From an uncultured Thermomicrobiales bacterium (GTDB lineage: Bacteria; Chloroflexota; Chloroflexia; Thermomicrobiales; UBA6265): DNA of 47,271 nt. Positions 35,727 through 46,795 of the stretch are shown here, in pieces. A program made the translations under genes and the position numbers. Where the stretch lies: contig CADCWF010000001.1 in the NCBI GenBank assembly GCA_902806345.1, positions 1 through 47,271 on the forward strand, in the 5' to 3' direction. Position 1 is the stretch's first letter. Each line of letters begins with the position of its first letter. The notes below the pieces were generated by a model. The model had not been told where the DNA came from. It did not search any database and worked only from the letters and a program-made list of their open reading frames with translations.

Positions 35727-36744
35727 GATCGGAGCGGCCGAGGGTGCGGTGGCCGGTCCCGCGCAACGGTCGGGGTGGCGGCGGTTCCTAGCCGTGCCGA
35801 CCCCGATTCTCTTCGCGGTCAGCGTGCTCGTCGGATTGGCGTTGCTGGCGCGGCAGGGTGCCCTTGCGGATGTGGGCGCGGCTGCCGCGAGGGTCCACCC
35901 GGCGATCATCGCCGCGACCCTCGCGCTCTATGCTGGCGGGCTGCTGCTCCTGTCGCTCCGCTGGCACGCACTGGCTAGGATGGCCGGCGGCACGGTGGCT
36001 GCTCAGGTCGCGGCCGAAGTGTTTCTGACCTCTGTCGTCGTAAACTACGCAGCGCCGATCGGGCTGGCGGTGCCAACCCGGGCCGCCCTGTCGAAGCGCG
36101 ACCTCGGCCTCAGTCCCTCCGGCAGCGGCGCGGTCGTGCTTTGGGAGGCGCTGCTCGACCTCGGCATCCTGGCCGCCATTGGCGTCCTCTGGCTGGTGCT
36201 CGGCGGCGGCGAAGCGGCGACGGCGATGGCGGCCGAGGGGCAGGCATGGACGGTCGCCGCGGCGGTGCTCCTCGCCCTCGTCGCCGGAGCCGGAGTCGCC
36301 CTCTTCATCGTTTCACGCCGGGTGCGGGCACGGGTCCGACGGTTCGGGGGCGAGGCGCTTGCCCTGCCCGTGAAGAGGCCCCGTGAGGCACTCACGGCGC
36401 TGGTTCTGTCGCTGGCGTTCTGGGCGCTTCAGACGGGCATCCTCCGGCTCTTGCTGGAGGCGTTCGGGGTCGTCTCTCCGTCCTCAGCGCTCGTACTCGG
36501 GCTGCTCGGCTGGCCGACATTCATCGGGATGGTCAGTCCGGTGCCCGGAGGCGCCGGCGTCCGCGAGGCGCTGATGGTAGCGGTGGCGGGGGTGTCTCGG
36601 GTGGACGGCGCGGCGGTCCTGCTGGCGGCGCTCGCCTACCGGGTCACCCTGTTCGTGACGCTGCCGTTCGTCTTCCTGGCGGCGCGGGGGTGGCGAGCCC
36701 TTAGCCCCGCCCGCGCGGTTCGTGAAGGGGGGCTCCATGGCTGA
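35716..36744 (+). CDS. UPF0104/AglD-like integral membrane protein (putative lipid flippase-type)
   Basis: 342 residues from GTG 35716, with GGGAGC upstream, overlapping the glycosyltransferase by 11 bases; ATG 35695 is an alternative. About eight transmembrane helices with family motifs L-R-W-H-A-L near the second helix, N-Y-A-A-P-I-G-L-A-V-P-T-R and P-V-P-G-G-A-G-V-R-E near the end. Relatives include the MprF synthase/flippase membrane domain and AglD-like proteins. Together with the upstream GT2 it suggests making or moving a lipid-linked sugar. Confidence 0.88.
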   Translation: MTVEIGAAEGAVAGPAQRSGWRRFLAVPTPILFAVSVLVGLALLARQGALADVGAAAARVHPAIIAATLALYAGGLLLLSLRWHALARMAGGTVAAQVAAEVFLTSVVVNYAAPIGLAVPTRAALSKRDLGLSPSGSGAVVLWEALLDLGILAAIGVLWLVLGGGEAATAMAAEGQAWTVAAAVLLALVAGAGVALFIVSRRVRARVRRFGGEALALPVKRPREALTALVLSLAFWALQTGILRLLLEAFGVVSPSSALVLGLLGWPTFIGMVSPVPGGAGVREALMVAVAGVSRVDGAAVLLAALAYRVTLFVTLPFVFLAARGWRALSPARAVREGGLHG

Positions 36745-37408
36745 ACCAGGGCAGGTCGGGACGGCAACGGGGCGGCAGATTACCCTCTCTGACCATGCCC
36801 GGGTGTCGAGCAACTACCGCAAGCACACGACCGCCAATCCAATCCAGCGGGCCTTGATCGAGCGGTTCCACCGGACGATCGCCGATCGGGTCGTGGCCCT
36901 GGCGCCCGAAAGCTTTCTCGACGCGGGGTGCGGAGAGGGATTCGTTGCCCAGGTGCTGTTGGAGCGGCTGCCGGCGCTGGATCTGACCGGGATTGACTTC
37001 TCGGCCGACGCCGCCGGGGTCGCCCAGGCGAAGTTGGCCGGGGCGCGGTTCCAGGCCGGGGACGTGACCGGCCTCCCGTTCCCCGACGGGACATTCGACG
37101 TCGTCGGCTGCTTCGAGGTGCTCGAGCACCTCCGGGGCGACGGGCCAGAGCAGGCGCTGGTCGAGTTTGCGCGGGTGGCGCGGCGGGCGGTGGTGCTGAG
37201 CGTGCCGCACGAGCCGTTCTTCTCCCTGGCGAACGCGGCACGAGGCAAGAACCTCGGGGTCCGGCCCCGCGGCAGCGACCCGGACCACGTGAACTTTTGG
37301 GGACGGCGCGAGTTCGCGGCCTTCGTCGGCCAGCGGTTCGATGTTACCTGGCTCGGAGGGTCGTTCCCGTGGACGGTGTGCGTGGCGACGAAGCCGGGCG
37401 ACCGCTAG
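36737..37408 (+). CDS. class I SAM-dependent methyltransferase
   Basis: 223 residues from ATG 36737, overlapping the previous stop by eight bases, with AAGGGGGG upstream. SAM motif I F-L-D-A-G-C-G-E-G-F, acidic D in L-T-G-I-D-F-S-A, motif F-D-V-V-G-C-F-E-V-L-E-H-L, typical of the Methyltransf_11/25 group. Coupling with the glycosyltransferase and membrane protein suggests methylation of a sugar or polyprenyl glycan. Confidence 0.9.
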   Translation: MAEPGQVGTATGRQITLSDHARVSSNYRKHTTANPIQRALIERFHRTIADRVVALAPESFLDAGCGEGFVAQVLLERLPALDLTGIDFSADAAGVAQAKLAGARFQAGDVTGLPFPDGTFDVVGCFEVLEHLRGDGPEQALVEFARVARRAVVLSVPHEPFFSLANAARGKNLGVRPRGSDPDHVNFWGRREFAAFVGQRFDVTWLGGSFPWTVCVATKPGDR

Positions 37409-37601
37409 CCTCTCCGGCGACGAACGGCACCGGTTCGAGGACCCCTCCGGTTCTCCGCGTCCAGCCTTCGTCCGCTGAGGAGTTGCCTGCCCCTTTGCGT
37501 GCCGCCGGGGTGGAGAGATCGGGCAATCGGGCGGAACGGGCCGTGGGGGCACGGTCCGGGGTATCCTTTCCAGATCGGCCCACCCCCGCCGTCGGTCCCC
37601 T

Positions 37602-39251
37602 ATGGCAACTTCAATCTGGTCCTGCACAACCTGCGGCCAACGCGCTCCCGAAACGCGACGCTTCTGCGTCGGCTGCGGGACGCCGATGGCCGCCTCTCGC
37701 CCCGGTCTGCAGCGCCCGTCGCAGACGCAGTTCACCCTGCCCGACTACCTGCTCGCGGCCCGGGAACGGGACGCGATCGGGCGGCGGCGAGCTCGGGACG
37801 CCGAGGAGGGTTCGGGCAGCGGGCTGATCCTGATCGGGGCGGCGGGGGCAGCGGGCGCGCTGCTCTTCAGCTCCCTCTCCCCTGTCGGTCTGGGGTTGCT
37901 CGCGGCCGGTCTCCTGGTGATGCTCATCGGCCTCTGGCGGATGCGGGTCGAAGTCTCGGCCCTGGAGCGAGCCGGTTGGCTGGTGGCTCTTGCCGGGCTC
38001 GTCGCCCTCGCTGGCGTCGGGGTCCAGGTGCTCGATCCGATCGATCCTGGAGTTGCGGAGGCACCGAGGGCGTCCGAACAATCGGTCGACGCGGGTACGG
38101 TCGCGACCGTGGCACGGGGGGTGCCGGCACCGCGCGGCGCGTCGCCGATGTTCCGCGGCGACGCCGCCCACTCGGGAATCCAGCCCGGCCCGGCGCTTGT
38201 CGGCGGCCCGGCGACGCGGTGGCGCACCTACCTCGGTGGAGAGATCTACTCCTCGCCGGTGGTGGCCGATGGTCGGGTCTTCGTCGGCACGAAGAGCGGG
38301 TTCCTCGTCGCGCTCGACGCCGGGGACGGCCGAGAAGCCTGGCGCGCCGACCTCGGTGGCTACGTGACCCGGTCGACCCCGGTCGTCGTCGGCGGCACAG
38401 TGTTCGCCGCCTCCGGCTACGCCGTGTTCGCGTTCGACGCGGCCGACGGGCGGGAACGCTGGCGGGCTCCCATCCGATTTGCCGGATCCGCCTCGCCGAC
38501 GTTCGCCGACGGTGTCCTCTACGTGCCGACCCAAGAGGGCAACGTCTTTGCCTTCGACGCCGCCACCGGCAAGGAACGCTGGCACCGCCGGACGGAAGGG
38601 CTCGTCTTCGGCGGCGTCGCCGTGGCCGACGGGGTGCTGGTCTACGGCGACGAGGCCGGAATGGTCTACGCCTTGTCGACCGAGAGCGGGCGGGAGGAGT
38701 GGCGGGCGGATGTCGGGGGTCAGGTCGTCGGGTCGCCGGCGCTGGCGAATGGCGCGGCCTACGTGAGCACCGGAACACCGGCGCTGCTCGCTCTGTCAAC
38801 GGAGGACGGCTCCGTGCGCTGGCAGGTGGAGATCGGCGGTGGTGCCTCGCCCGCCGTGAGCGACGATTTGGTCGTCGCCGCCGGCGACGACCAAGGACTC
38901 TACGGCTTCGCGGTGGCCGATGGCTCGCACCGCTGGCTGCTCCCGACCGGTGGTGCGATCCGGTCCTCTCCCGCGATCGTCGGCTCCGAGGTCTACGCCG
39001 CGAGCGGCCGCTCGATCTACGCCGTCGACGCCGCCGACGGAAGCCCCCGCTGGAGTTTTCCGACCGGAGGGGAGGTCACGTCCTCGCCGACGGTGGTCGA
39101 CGCCGTACTCTACGTCGGCGGCCACGACGGGTTCCTCTACGCCATCGAGGGGGACGGCCGGCGGCCGTTGGCGGCCGTTGCCGATGAGACGCGCTCGGAG
39201 ACAGAGCCCGGTCAATCGGCCGCCCCGGGCGCTCCCCGGGTCCAAAATTAA
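37602..39251 (+). CDS. zinc-ribbon, triple-membrane-segment, PQQ-type beta-propeller protein
   Basis: 549 residues. A four-cysteine ribbon C8-x2-C11-x10-C22-x2-C25 opens the protein, followed by three hydrophobic segments (about 74-90, 94-112, 125-144). The rest is seven to eight PQQ-like/BamB-like repeats with the regular signature of D-A-x-D-G-x-x-x-W and V-x-S-S-P-x-V-x-D-G-x-V-Y. No quinoprotein dehydrogenase active-site residues were recognised, so it is more likely a scaffold than an enzyme. Start ATG has only a weak ribosome site; TATCCT at 37562 may be its -10. Confidence 0.85.
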   Translation: MATSIWSCTTCGQRAPETRRFCVGCGTPMAASRPGLQRPSQTQFTLPDYLLAARERDAIGRRRARDAEEGSGSGLILIGAAGAAGALLFSSLSPVGLGLLAAGLLVMLIGLWRMRVEVSALERAGWLVALAGLVALAGVGVQVLDPIDPGVAEAPRASEQSVDAGTVATVARGVPAPRGASPMFRGDAAHSGIQPGPALVGGPATRWRTYLGGEIYSSPVVADGRVFVGTKSGFLVALDAGDGREAWRADLGGYVTRSTPVVVGGTVFAASGYAVFAFDAADGRERWRAPIRFAGSASPTFADGVLYVPTQEGNVFAFDAATGKERWHRRTEGLVFGGVAVADGVLVYGDEAGMVYALSTESGREEWRADVGGQVVGSPALANGAAYVSTGTPALLALSTEDGSVRWQVEIGGGASPAVSDDLVVAAGDDQGLYGFAVADGSHRWLLPTGGAIRSSPAIVGSEVYAASGRSIYAVDAADGSPRWSFPTGGEVTSSPTVVDAVLYVGGHDGFLYAIEGDGRRPLAAVADETRSETEPGQSAAPGAPRVQN

Positions 39252-39271
39252 CCCCCCAATGGGAGGGGTTA
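39249..39271 (+). terminator. short hairpin overlapping the propeller-gene stop
   Basis: TAACCCC (39249-39255) and GGGGTTA (39265-39271) pair around nine bases, the left arm containing the stop codon. No U-tract follows. Confidence 0.35.
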
Positions 39272-39291
39272 CGCGGGAGGGCCGCGGGTAG

Positions 39292-39297
39292 TACAAT
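39292..39297 (+). promoter_or_regulatory. -10-like TACAAT before the small exported protein
   Basis: TACAAT lies about 95 bases before the gene at 39391, inside a GC-rich region. The same ACAAT core recurs before ppc, the S9 peptidase and mauE-like genes. Confidence 0.35.
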
Positions 39298-39390
39298 CGC
39301 TTGGGCATCGGGGATGCCCGACGCGGGGCGGTCGGGGGGCCGCCCGTTGCGACAGACGGGCTCGGGGTGAGCGTCGCGGAGGGAATGGAC

Positions 39391-39654
39391 ATGACGGGTA
39401 TCGCAATTCGCCGCGGACTGCGGCTGGGCGCTGCGGTCGCCGGGTTGGCGGCGCTGGGCTTCGCCGCGCCGGCGTCGGCGCAGGAGGCCCCGGCCGAGGT
39501 GGCCGCGGTCGAGATCGTGTGCATCGACCTCGGGTTCGACACCTCTGAGTGCACGTCGGCGGTGTCGTCGGCGCTGGTGACCGGGATCGAGGGCGCGACC
39601 AACGCCAACCTCGCCGCCGCCGGAATCGGCGTGGTCGTCGACCTCGACATCTAA
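39391..39654 (+). CDS. small exported protein, unknown function
   Basis: 87 residues from ATG 39391, preceded by GGAGGG at seven bases; the ATG at 39385 is too close to it. Signal peptide with I-R-R-G-L-R-L and cleavage after A-P-A-S-A (residue 30). The mature part is only about 57 residues with two cysteines (C44, C54), which could form one disulfide, and is rich in Ala, Val and Asp. I do not recognise it. A promoter-like -10, strong ribosome site and perfect terminator suggest an abundant independent transcript. Confidence 0.75.
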   Translation: MTGIAIRRGLRLGAAVAGLAALGFAAPASAQEAPAEVAAVEIVCIDLGFDTSECTSAVSSALVTGIEGATNANLAAAGIGVVVDLDI

Positions 39655-39680
39655 GACCTCGGGTACCGATCCGAAACGAG

Positions 39681-39717
39681 CGAGCCGGGGGACAGCCCCC
39701 CGGCTCGTTTGCGTTTT
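39681..39717 (+). terminator. rho-independent terminator after the small exported protein
   Basis: An 11-bp perfect GC stem (39681-39691 and 39697-39707, loop ACAGC) is followed by TTTGCGTTTT, a textbook intrinsic terminator on the plus strand. It lies just before the convergent ppc stop. Confidence 0.85.
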
Positions 39718-39721
39718 CGCC

Positions 39722-42442
<2,721 letters not shown>

Positions 42443-42800
42443 CCGCCGCTCCCCACGAGTGCCGCCGCCGGGAGGTTCGGCGGCTCGGGCCCGATTGTAG
42501 ACTCGCCGGCCGGTAGGGTTCGTGTTGTGGCGACGGCCGGGGACCGCTTCGGTGAGTGGATGATGGGGGTCCACGCGGTGGGCGTCGCCGGCTACCCGAC
42601 CTCCCCGATCGCCAGCAGTCTGATCCGTCGGGCTAGTGCTCCGAAGGCGAAGGCACGTCCCGCCGCTGCTCGACCGAAGTCGGAACTCTGCGCGGCACCA
42701 CAACCAGTACGCCACGAAGGAGCGCGTACCCGGGGTCGCTGGCCCGCCCCGAAAGGGACACAATGGAAACGGCAATAGACACGATCGTTCGAGGAGACCC
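42443..42800. promoter_or_regulatory. divergent promoter region between ppc and S9 peptidase
   Basis: TACAAT on the minus strand (42494-42499) is a candidate -10 for ppc. CACAAT on the plus strand (42759-42764) is a candidate -10 for the peptidase, about 36 bases before its start. No gene is supported in the rest of this stretch. Confidence 0.4.
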
Positions 42801-44723
42801 ATGTCCGAACCTGTTCTCGCGGCGGCGCGGCCGCTCACCCCGGAGGAATTGGCCGACCGGGAAGTTCCGGCCGAGCCACGGATCTCGCCCGATGGCCGGA
42901 GCGTCGTGTTCGTCGTCGCGACGGCGGGCCAGCAGGGCGAGCATCCCCAGTCGGCACTCTGGATCTCCCGCGACGGTGCGCCCGTCCGTAAGCTGACCGC
43001 GGGCGTGTTCGAGGACCGCGCCCCCCGCTGGTCGCCCGACGGGTCGAAGCTGCTCTTCCTCTCGGACCGCGTCGAGCGCGGCAAGGAGAAGGGGCTCTAC
43101 GTGCTGCCGATGGACGGCGGCGAGGCCTTGCAACTCGGCGATCTCGCGGGCAAGCTGGAAGCGCCGGCTTGGTCGCCCGACGGCGCCACGGTAGCCGTGC
43201 TCCGGACCGACCCCACGCCCGAGGCACGGACGAAGCGGGAGGAGGAGCGCGACGACGCGGTCGAGGTCGACGCCGATCCTCGGTTCACCCGGCTCTGGGC
43301 GATCGACGCCGCCTCCGGCAAGGCCCGCTGCCTGACGACCGGAGAGCGGGAGGTGCGCTCGTTCTGCTGGCTGCCGGACGGGAGCGGCCTCGTCGCCGCG
43401 ACGACCGCCCTCCCCGGCTGGAACGAGCGGTATTCCGGCGCGGAACTCCGGGTGGTGCCCGCGAGCGGCGGCCGATCCCGCCCGATCGCCGCGTTCCCGC
43501 TCTTGCCCGGCGATCCGGTCGTCGTCGGGGAGGCAGTGGTGGTGCCGGGCGAAGGCGGCCGGCCCGATCCCGCCGTCGGCGTTTCCATCGTAGACCTGGC
43601 CGGCTCCAATCCGCGCAACCTGCTGCCCGGCTGGGAGGGCGAGGTGTCCGAGGTGGCGGCCCTGCCGGGGCGCCCCGACGTGGTCGCGTTCCACGCCGTG
43701 CAGGGGGTGCATGGGGGGATCTTCTCCCTCCAACTGGCGGACGGGTGGCCGGAGCCAATCACCCCCGAACCGATCCGGGACCGGGGCTCGGTCGAGCGTG
43801 GCGCGACGTTCTCGGCGGATGGCAACCGGGTTGCCTTCGTCTGGTCGGACGGCTCGACCCCTGAAGAGGTGTGGATCGGCGATGTCGGCGGCCCCGCGGC
43901 GCCGTTGACGAGCTTCGGCGAGTCGTTCGCGGGTCGGTTGCAGCCGGTCGAGACCGTGCGCTGGGTGGCCGACGACGGGGTCGAGATCGAGGGCCTGTTG
44001 ACCTACCCGGCCGGGTACGAGGAGGGAACCCGGTACCCGCTGGTGGTTGAGGTCCACGGCGGCCCCTCTTGGCAGTGGGAAGACCGGGTGATGCTCGAAT
44101 GGCACGACTGGGCCCAGATGCTGGCGAGCAATGGCATCGCGGTGCTGCTGCCGAACCCGCGGGGGAGCACCGGTCGGGGTGCGGAGTTTGCCCGGCTCCT
44201 GCAGGACGATGTCGGTGGCGGCGAGTCGCAAGACTTGATCGCTGGCACCGAGGCGATGGTCGCCCGCGGCATCGCTGACGCCGACCGGCTCGGGATCGGC
44301 GGTTGGAGCTGGGGCGGTTATCTGACGGCGAAGACGACGACCCGGACGGGGATGTTCAAGGCCGCGGTGAACGGCGCCGGCGTCGCCAACAACGTATCGG
44401 ACCACGCCCAGGGCGACATCCCGGCGGCGAACCTTCTCTACTTCGCGGGCGAGCCCTACCACCACCCGGATGCCTACTGGGCCGCTTCTCCGGTGCGCTA
44501 CGCCGCGAACGTGACGACCCCGACGCTGATCCTCCACGGAGACGCGGACGCCCGGGTTCACCCGGGCCAGGGAATGGAGTGGCACCGGGCGCTGAAGACG
44601 CTCGGGGTGCCGGTCGAGTTCGTCCGCTACCCGCGAGAAGCGCACCCGATCAAGGAGCGAGCCCACCAGATCGACTTGATGCGGCGGGTGCTCGCCTGGT
44701 ATCGGCGGTGGCTGGTGACCTGA
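42801..44723 (+). CDS. prolyl-oligopeptidase family (S9) serine peptidase
   Basis: 640 residues from ATG 42801 with GAGGAG upstream. The N-terminal part is a WD40/TolB-like propeller (R-I-S-P-D-G-R-S-V-V-F-V-V, P-R-W-S-P-D-G-S-K-L-L-F-L). The C-terminal hydrolase has the triad S503 (G-W-S-W-G-G-Y), D583 (L-H-G-D-A-D) and H615 (R-E-A-H-P). No signal peptide, so cytoplasmic. Such enzymes are dipeptidyl or acylaminoacyl peptidases; substrate is not evident. About 150 bases upstream of the Mau-like cluster and possibly unrelated to it. Confidence 0.93.
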   Translation: MSEPVLAAARPLTPEELADREVPAEPRISPDGRSVVFVVATAGQQGEHPQSALWISRDGAPVRKLTAGVFEDRAPRWSPDGSKLLFLSDRVERGKEKGLYVLPMDGGEALQLGDLAGKLEAPAWSPDGATVAVLRTDPTPEARTKREEERDDAVEVDADPRFTRLWAIDAASGKARCLTTGEREVRSFCWLPDGSGLVAATTALPGWNERYSGAELRVVPASGGRSRPIAAFPLLPGDPVVVGEAVVVPGEGGRPDPAVGVSIVDLAGSNPRNLLPGWEGEVSEVAALPGRPDVVAFHAVQGVHGGIFSLQLADGWPEPITPEPIRDRGSVERGATFSADGNRVAFVWSDGSTPEEVWIGDVGGPAAPLTSFGESFAGRLQPVETVRWVADDGVEIEGLLTYPAGYEEGTRYPLVVEVHGGPSWQWEDRVMLEWHDWAQMLASNGIAVLLPNPRGSTGRGAEFARLLQDDVGGGESQDLIAGTEAMVARGIADADRLGIGGWSWGGYLTAKTTTRTGMFKAAVNGAGVANNVSDHAQGDIPAANLLYFAGEPYHHPDAYWAASPVRYAANVTTPTLILHGDADARVHPGQGMEWHRALKTLGVPVEFVRYPREAHPIKERAHQIDLMRRVLAWYRRWLVT

Positions 44724-44865
44724 TTGCGGGTAGTGACCGGGCGGAAACCAACCGTCGGTTCGGCGCGTTAGAACTTAGCGGGGCGGGCGTCGCTTCGCGG
44801 CGTCCGTACGCGCCTTCGTCGGTCAAAGGTGGCCCGCGAGGGTGTGTTGCCGAGGATGCGGGGTA

Positions 44866-44871
44866 TACAAT
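44866..44871 (+). promoter_or_regulatory. -10-like TACAAT at the mauE-like start
   Basis: TATACAAT overlaps the first ATG of the mauE-like gene. If this is the -10, transcription starts about seven bases further on and translation must begin at the GTG at 44930, which has CGGAG upstream. Confidence 0.35.
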
Positions 44872-45496
44872 GACCGCCGTCGCTCCCCGCGGCGCGGCGC
44901 CGTCCGCCGTACCTACTCGGAGTCTGCGCGTGTCCATTGCCGTCCTGGCGCTGCAACTCGCGCTGGCGCTCGTCTTCGTGGCGTCGGCGGCGGCCAAGGT
45001 GCTGCGCTCGGACGAGTTCGTCGCCGCGCTGCGTCTCAGCCACCTCCCCGAGCCGATCGCCGTGCTGACAGCCGTCGCCGTTCCAGCCCTGGAGATCGGG
45101 TTGGCCTTCTGGTTGGTCCTGGCGCCGCCGGATCGGGTGCCGTCAGCGTTCGTCGCGGCGGGGGCGCTCCTGATCGCGTTCACCGTTTGGATGGGATGGG
45201 TCGAGGCGCGTCGCCTGCGCGTGCGGTGCGGCTGCTTCGGCGCCGGGGGCGGCGAGGTCGGCCCGCGGACGATTGCCCGGAACCTGGGGCTGCTGGTGCT
45301 GGCCCTGACCGGATGGGGTGTCGCGTCGCGCGTCGCCTCGCCCCTGTCGGGGCTTTCGGTGGAGTTGCTGGCCACGATGGTGGCTGTCGCCCTATGCGTC
45401 GCGTTGCTCCAGGCACTCCGGATGGCTTGGCCCCATATGGTCATCGACTACGAATCGTTCCAGCGGCGGGGCGCGACCGCGCTCGAAGGGGAGTAG
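44870..45496 (+). CDS. MauE-like (DoxX-type) membrane protein for disulfide maturation
   Basis: 208 residues from ATG 44870; GTG 44930 is a good alternative and gives a start like other MauE proteins. Four hydrophobic segments; the first ends in the family pattern L-V-F-V-A-S-A-A-A-K-V-L. C120-G-C122-F-G between the third and fourth segments is the conserved MauE cysteine motif. In methylotrophs MauE acts with MauD to form the disulfides of the methylamine dehydrogenase light chain in the periplasm. First of three genes whose order E-D-A matches the mau operon. Confidence 0.85.
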   Translation: MTAVAPRGAAPSAVPTRSLRVSIAVLALQLALALVFVASAAAKVLRSDEFVAALRLSHLPEPIAVLTAVAVPALEIGLAFWLVLAPPDRVPSAFVAAGALLIAFTVWMGWVEARRLRVRCGCFGAGGGEVGPRTIARNLGLLVLALTGWGVASRVASPLSGLSVELLATMVAVALCVALLQALRMAWPHMVIDYESFQRRGATALEGE

Positions 45497-45503
45497 AGCC
45501 GGG

Positions 45504-46145
45504 ATGTCGGGATTGTTGCTCGTCTCGTACGTTGCCCTCTGGGTGCTCGTCGCGGTGATGGCGGTGCTGCTGCTGCTGCTCTACCGCCACTTCGGGATGA
45601 TGTCGCTCGGCACCCTCGAAGGGGTCCAGCGCGACGGCCTGCCGGTCGGCAGCATCGCGCCGTCGATCAGCGGGATCACCGCCGACGGCGTGGATCGGGG
45701 ATGGGAGCCCAAGACGGGGCGCTACCAGTTGCTCCTGTTCGCCGCTCCCGACTGCGAGCCCTGTGCCACGGTGATGCCCGAGGTCAACCGGCTCGCCCGG
45801 ACCCGCGAGGCGGGTATCGATGTGGCGGCGATCGTGCCGGGGCCGAAGTCTGAAGCGGTGCGGATGGTCAACCGGTACGCCTCGCCGTTCGAGACGCTGG
45901 CCGAGGATGGCAGCGGCGCCTTCGGCCGGTTCCGGGTCCGGGTGACGCCGTTCGGCTTCGTCATCGGCCCGGATGGCCGAGTCCTTGCAAAGGGGCTCTG
46001 TGGCGACATCGGTCGCCTCGGCAACTTGCTCCACGCGGCAGGACTGAAGGATGCCGCGACGCACTTGCAGTCGCAGGCCCATCCGTTGACGCTGGTTACG
46101 AGCGGGTCGAACGGCGCGAACGGCGTCGCGGCGTCGCGCAGCTAG
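45504..46145 (+). CDS. MauD-like membrane-anchored thioredoxin-fold protein
   Basis: 213 residues. An N-terminal transmembrane anchor (Y-V-A-L-W-V-L-V-A-V-M-A-V-L-L-L-L-L-Y) is followed by L-P-V-G-S-I-A-P and a thioredoxin-like domain with redox motif C84-E-P-C87, a cis-proline region V-T-P-F-G-F-V-I and G-R-V-L-A-K-G-L. The gene begins eight bases after the mauE-like stop. Methylotroph MauD is needed for light-chain disulfide formation, and this domain order and cysteine pair agree with that role. Confidence 0.88.
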   Translation: MSGLLLVSYVALWVLVAVMAVLLLLLYRHFGMMSLGTLEGVQRDGLPVGSIAPSISGITADGVDRGWEPKTGRYQLLLFAAPDCEPCATVMPEVNRLARTREAGIDVAAIVPGPKSEAVRMVNRYASPFETLAEDGSGAFGRFRVRVTPFGFVIGPDGRVLAKGLCGDIGRLGNLLHAAGLKDAATHLQSQAHPLTLVTSGSNGANGVAASRS

Positions 46146-46232
46146 AGACAAGACGGGGAAACGGGACGGGGAGCGGGCGTGCCGGCGCCGGGAAGCGGCG
46201 GCACCACGATTGGTTGGGGAGGGTCTCGATCG

Positions 46233-46769
46233 ATGGCACTGGTAGGGCGCGTCGGCGAAGAGCTGGCGAGGACGATCAACCGGCGGTCGGCGGTCAAGCG
46301 GACGGCGGCGGCGGTGTTCGGCGCGGTCGCGGCCTGGTCGGTGGAAGGGTTCTCGCGGAACAAGGCGCTGGCCGACCATTGCGCCTACGTCACAACCGGC
46401 GACTGCTCCTGCAACCCGCCGTATGGCGAGTTCTGCGGCCGGATCGACCGCTCGTATTGCGCCGGCTCGGCCTGCTCCGGCGGCTGCACCTACGACGAGT
46501 CGTGGCGTTACGTGGGCGGCTGCTGGTGCTCTGCCACCTGCTCCTACACGGGGGAGGACGGCTCGCCGATCAACGGCTATTACAAGTGCTGCGACTGCAA
46601 CTGCTACGGCACGCAGTGCTCCTGCCGCGAGTTCGTGCCTGGCGGCAGCTCGAGCCACGACGACGGCTCAGACGCGTTCGTGCCGCCGCCGCCGAGCAAC
46701 GAGGACCCCGGGGTCGTGTTCCAGCCGGGCGGTGGGTTCGACTTCACGGACCCCTTCTTCGACGATTAG
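46233..46769 (+). CDS. Tat-exported cysteine-rich protein resembling the methylamine dehydrogenase light chain
   Basis: 178 residues from ATG 46233 with GGGGAGGG upstream. Twin-arginine signal R17-R18-S-A-V-K ahead of a hydrophobic stretch. The mature core (residues 50-131) has 16 cysteines and no other strong feature. W98-C-S-A-T-C followed by K-C119-C120-D-C-N-C and C129-S-C131 aligns by eye with S-W-V-A-S-C ... D-C-C-G-Y ... R-C-P-C of the Paracoccus light chain, W98 falling on the first TTQ tryptophan. The second TTQ tryptophan region is missing: after C131 the protein is a 47-residue Pro/Gly/acidic tail without Trp or Cys. So it is MauA-like but probably not a TTQ enzyme. Confidence 0.85.
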   Translation: MALVGRVGEELARTINRRSAVKRTAAAVFGAVAAWSVEGFSRNKALADHCAYVTTGDCSCNPPYGEFCGRIDRSYCAGSACSGGCTYDESWRYVGGCWCSATCSYTGEDGSPINGYYKCCDCNCYGTQCSCREFVPGGSSSHDDGSDAFVPPPPSNEDPGVVFQPGGGFDFTDPFFDD

Positions 46770-46795
46770 TTCCACGGCATTGCCAGGACTCAACG

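Noticed and set aside
46233-46769. Calling this gene mauA outright
   Set aside because: The second TTQ tryptophan and C-terminal light-chain segment are absent and no heavy chain is present, so the name would imply an enzyme that cannot be supported.
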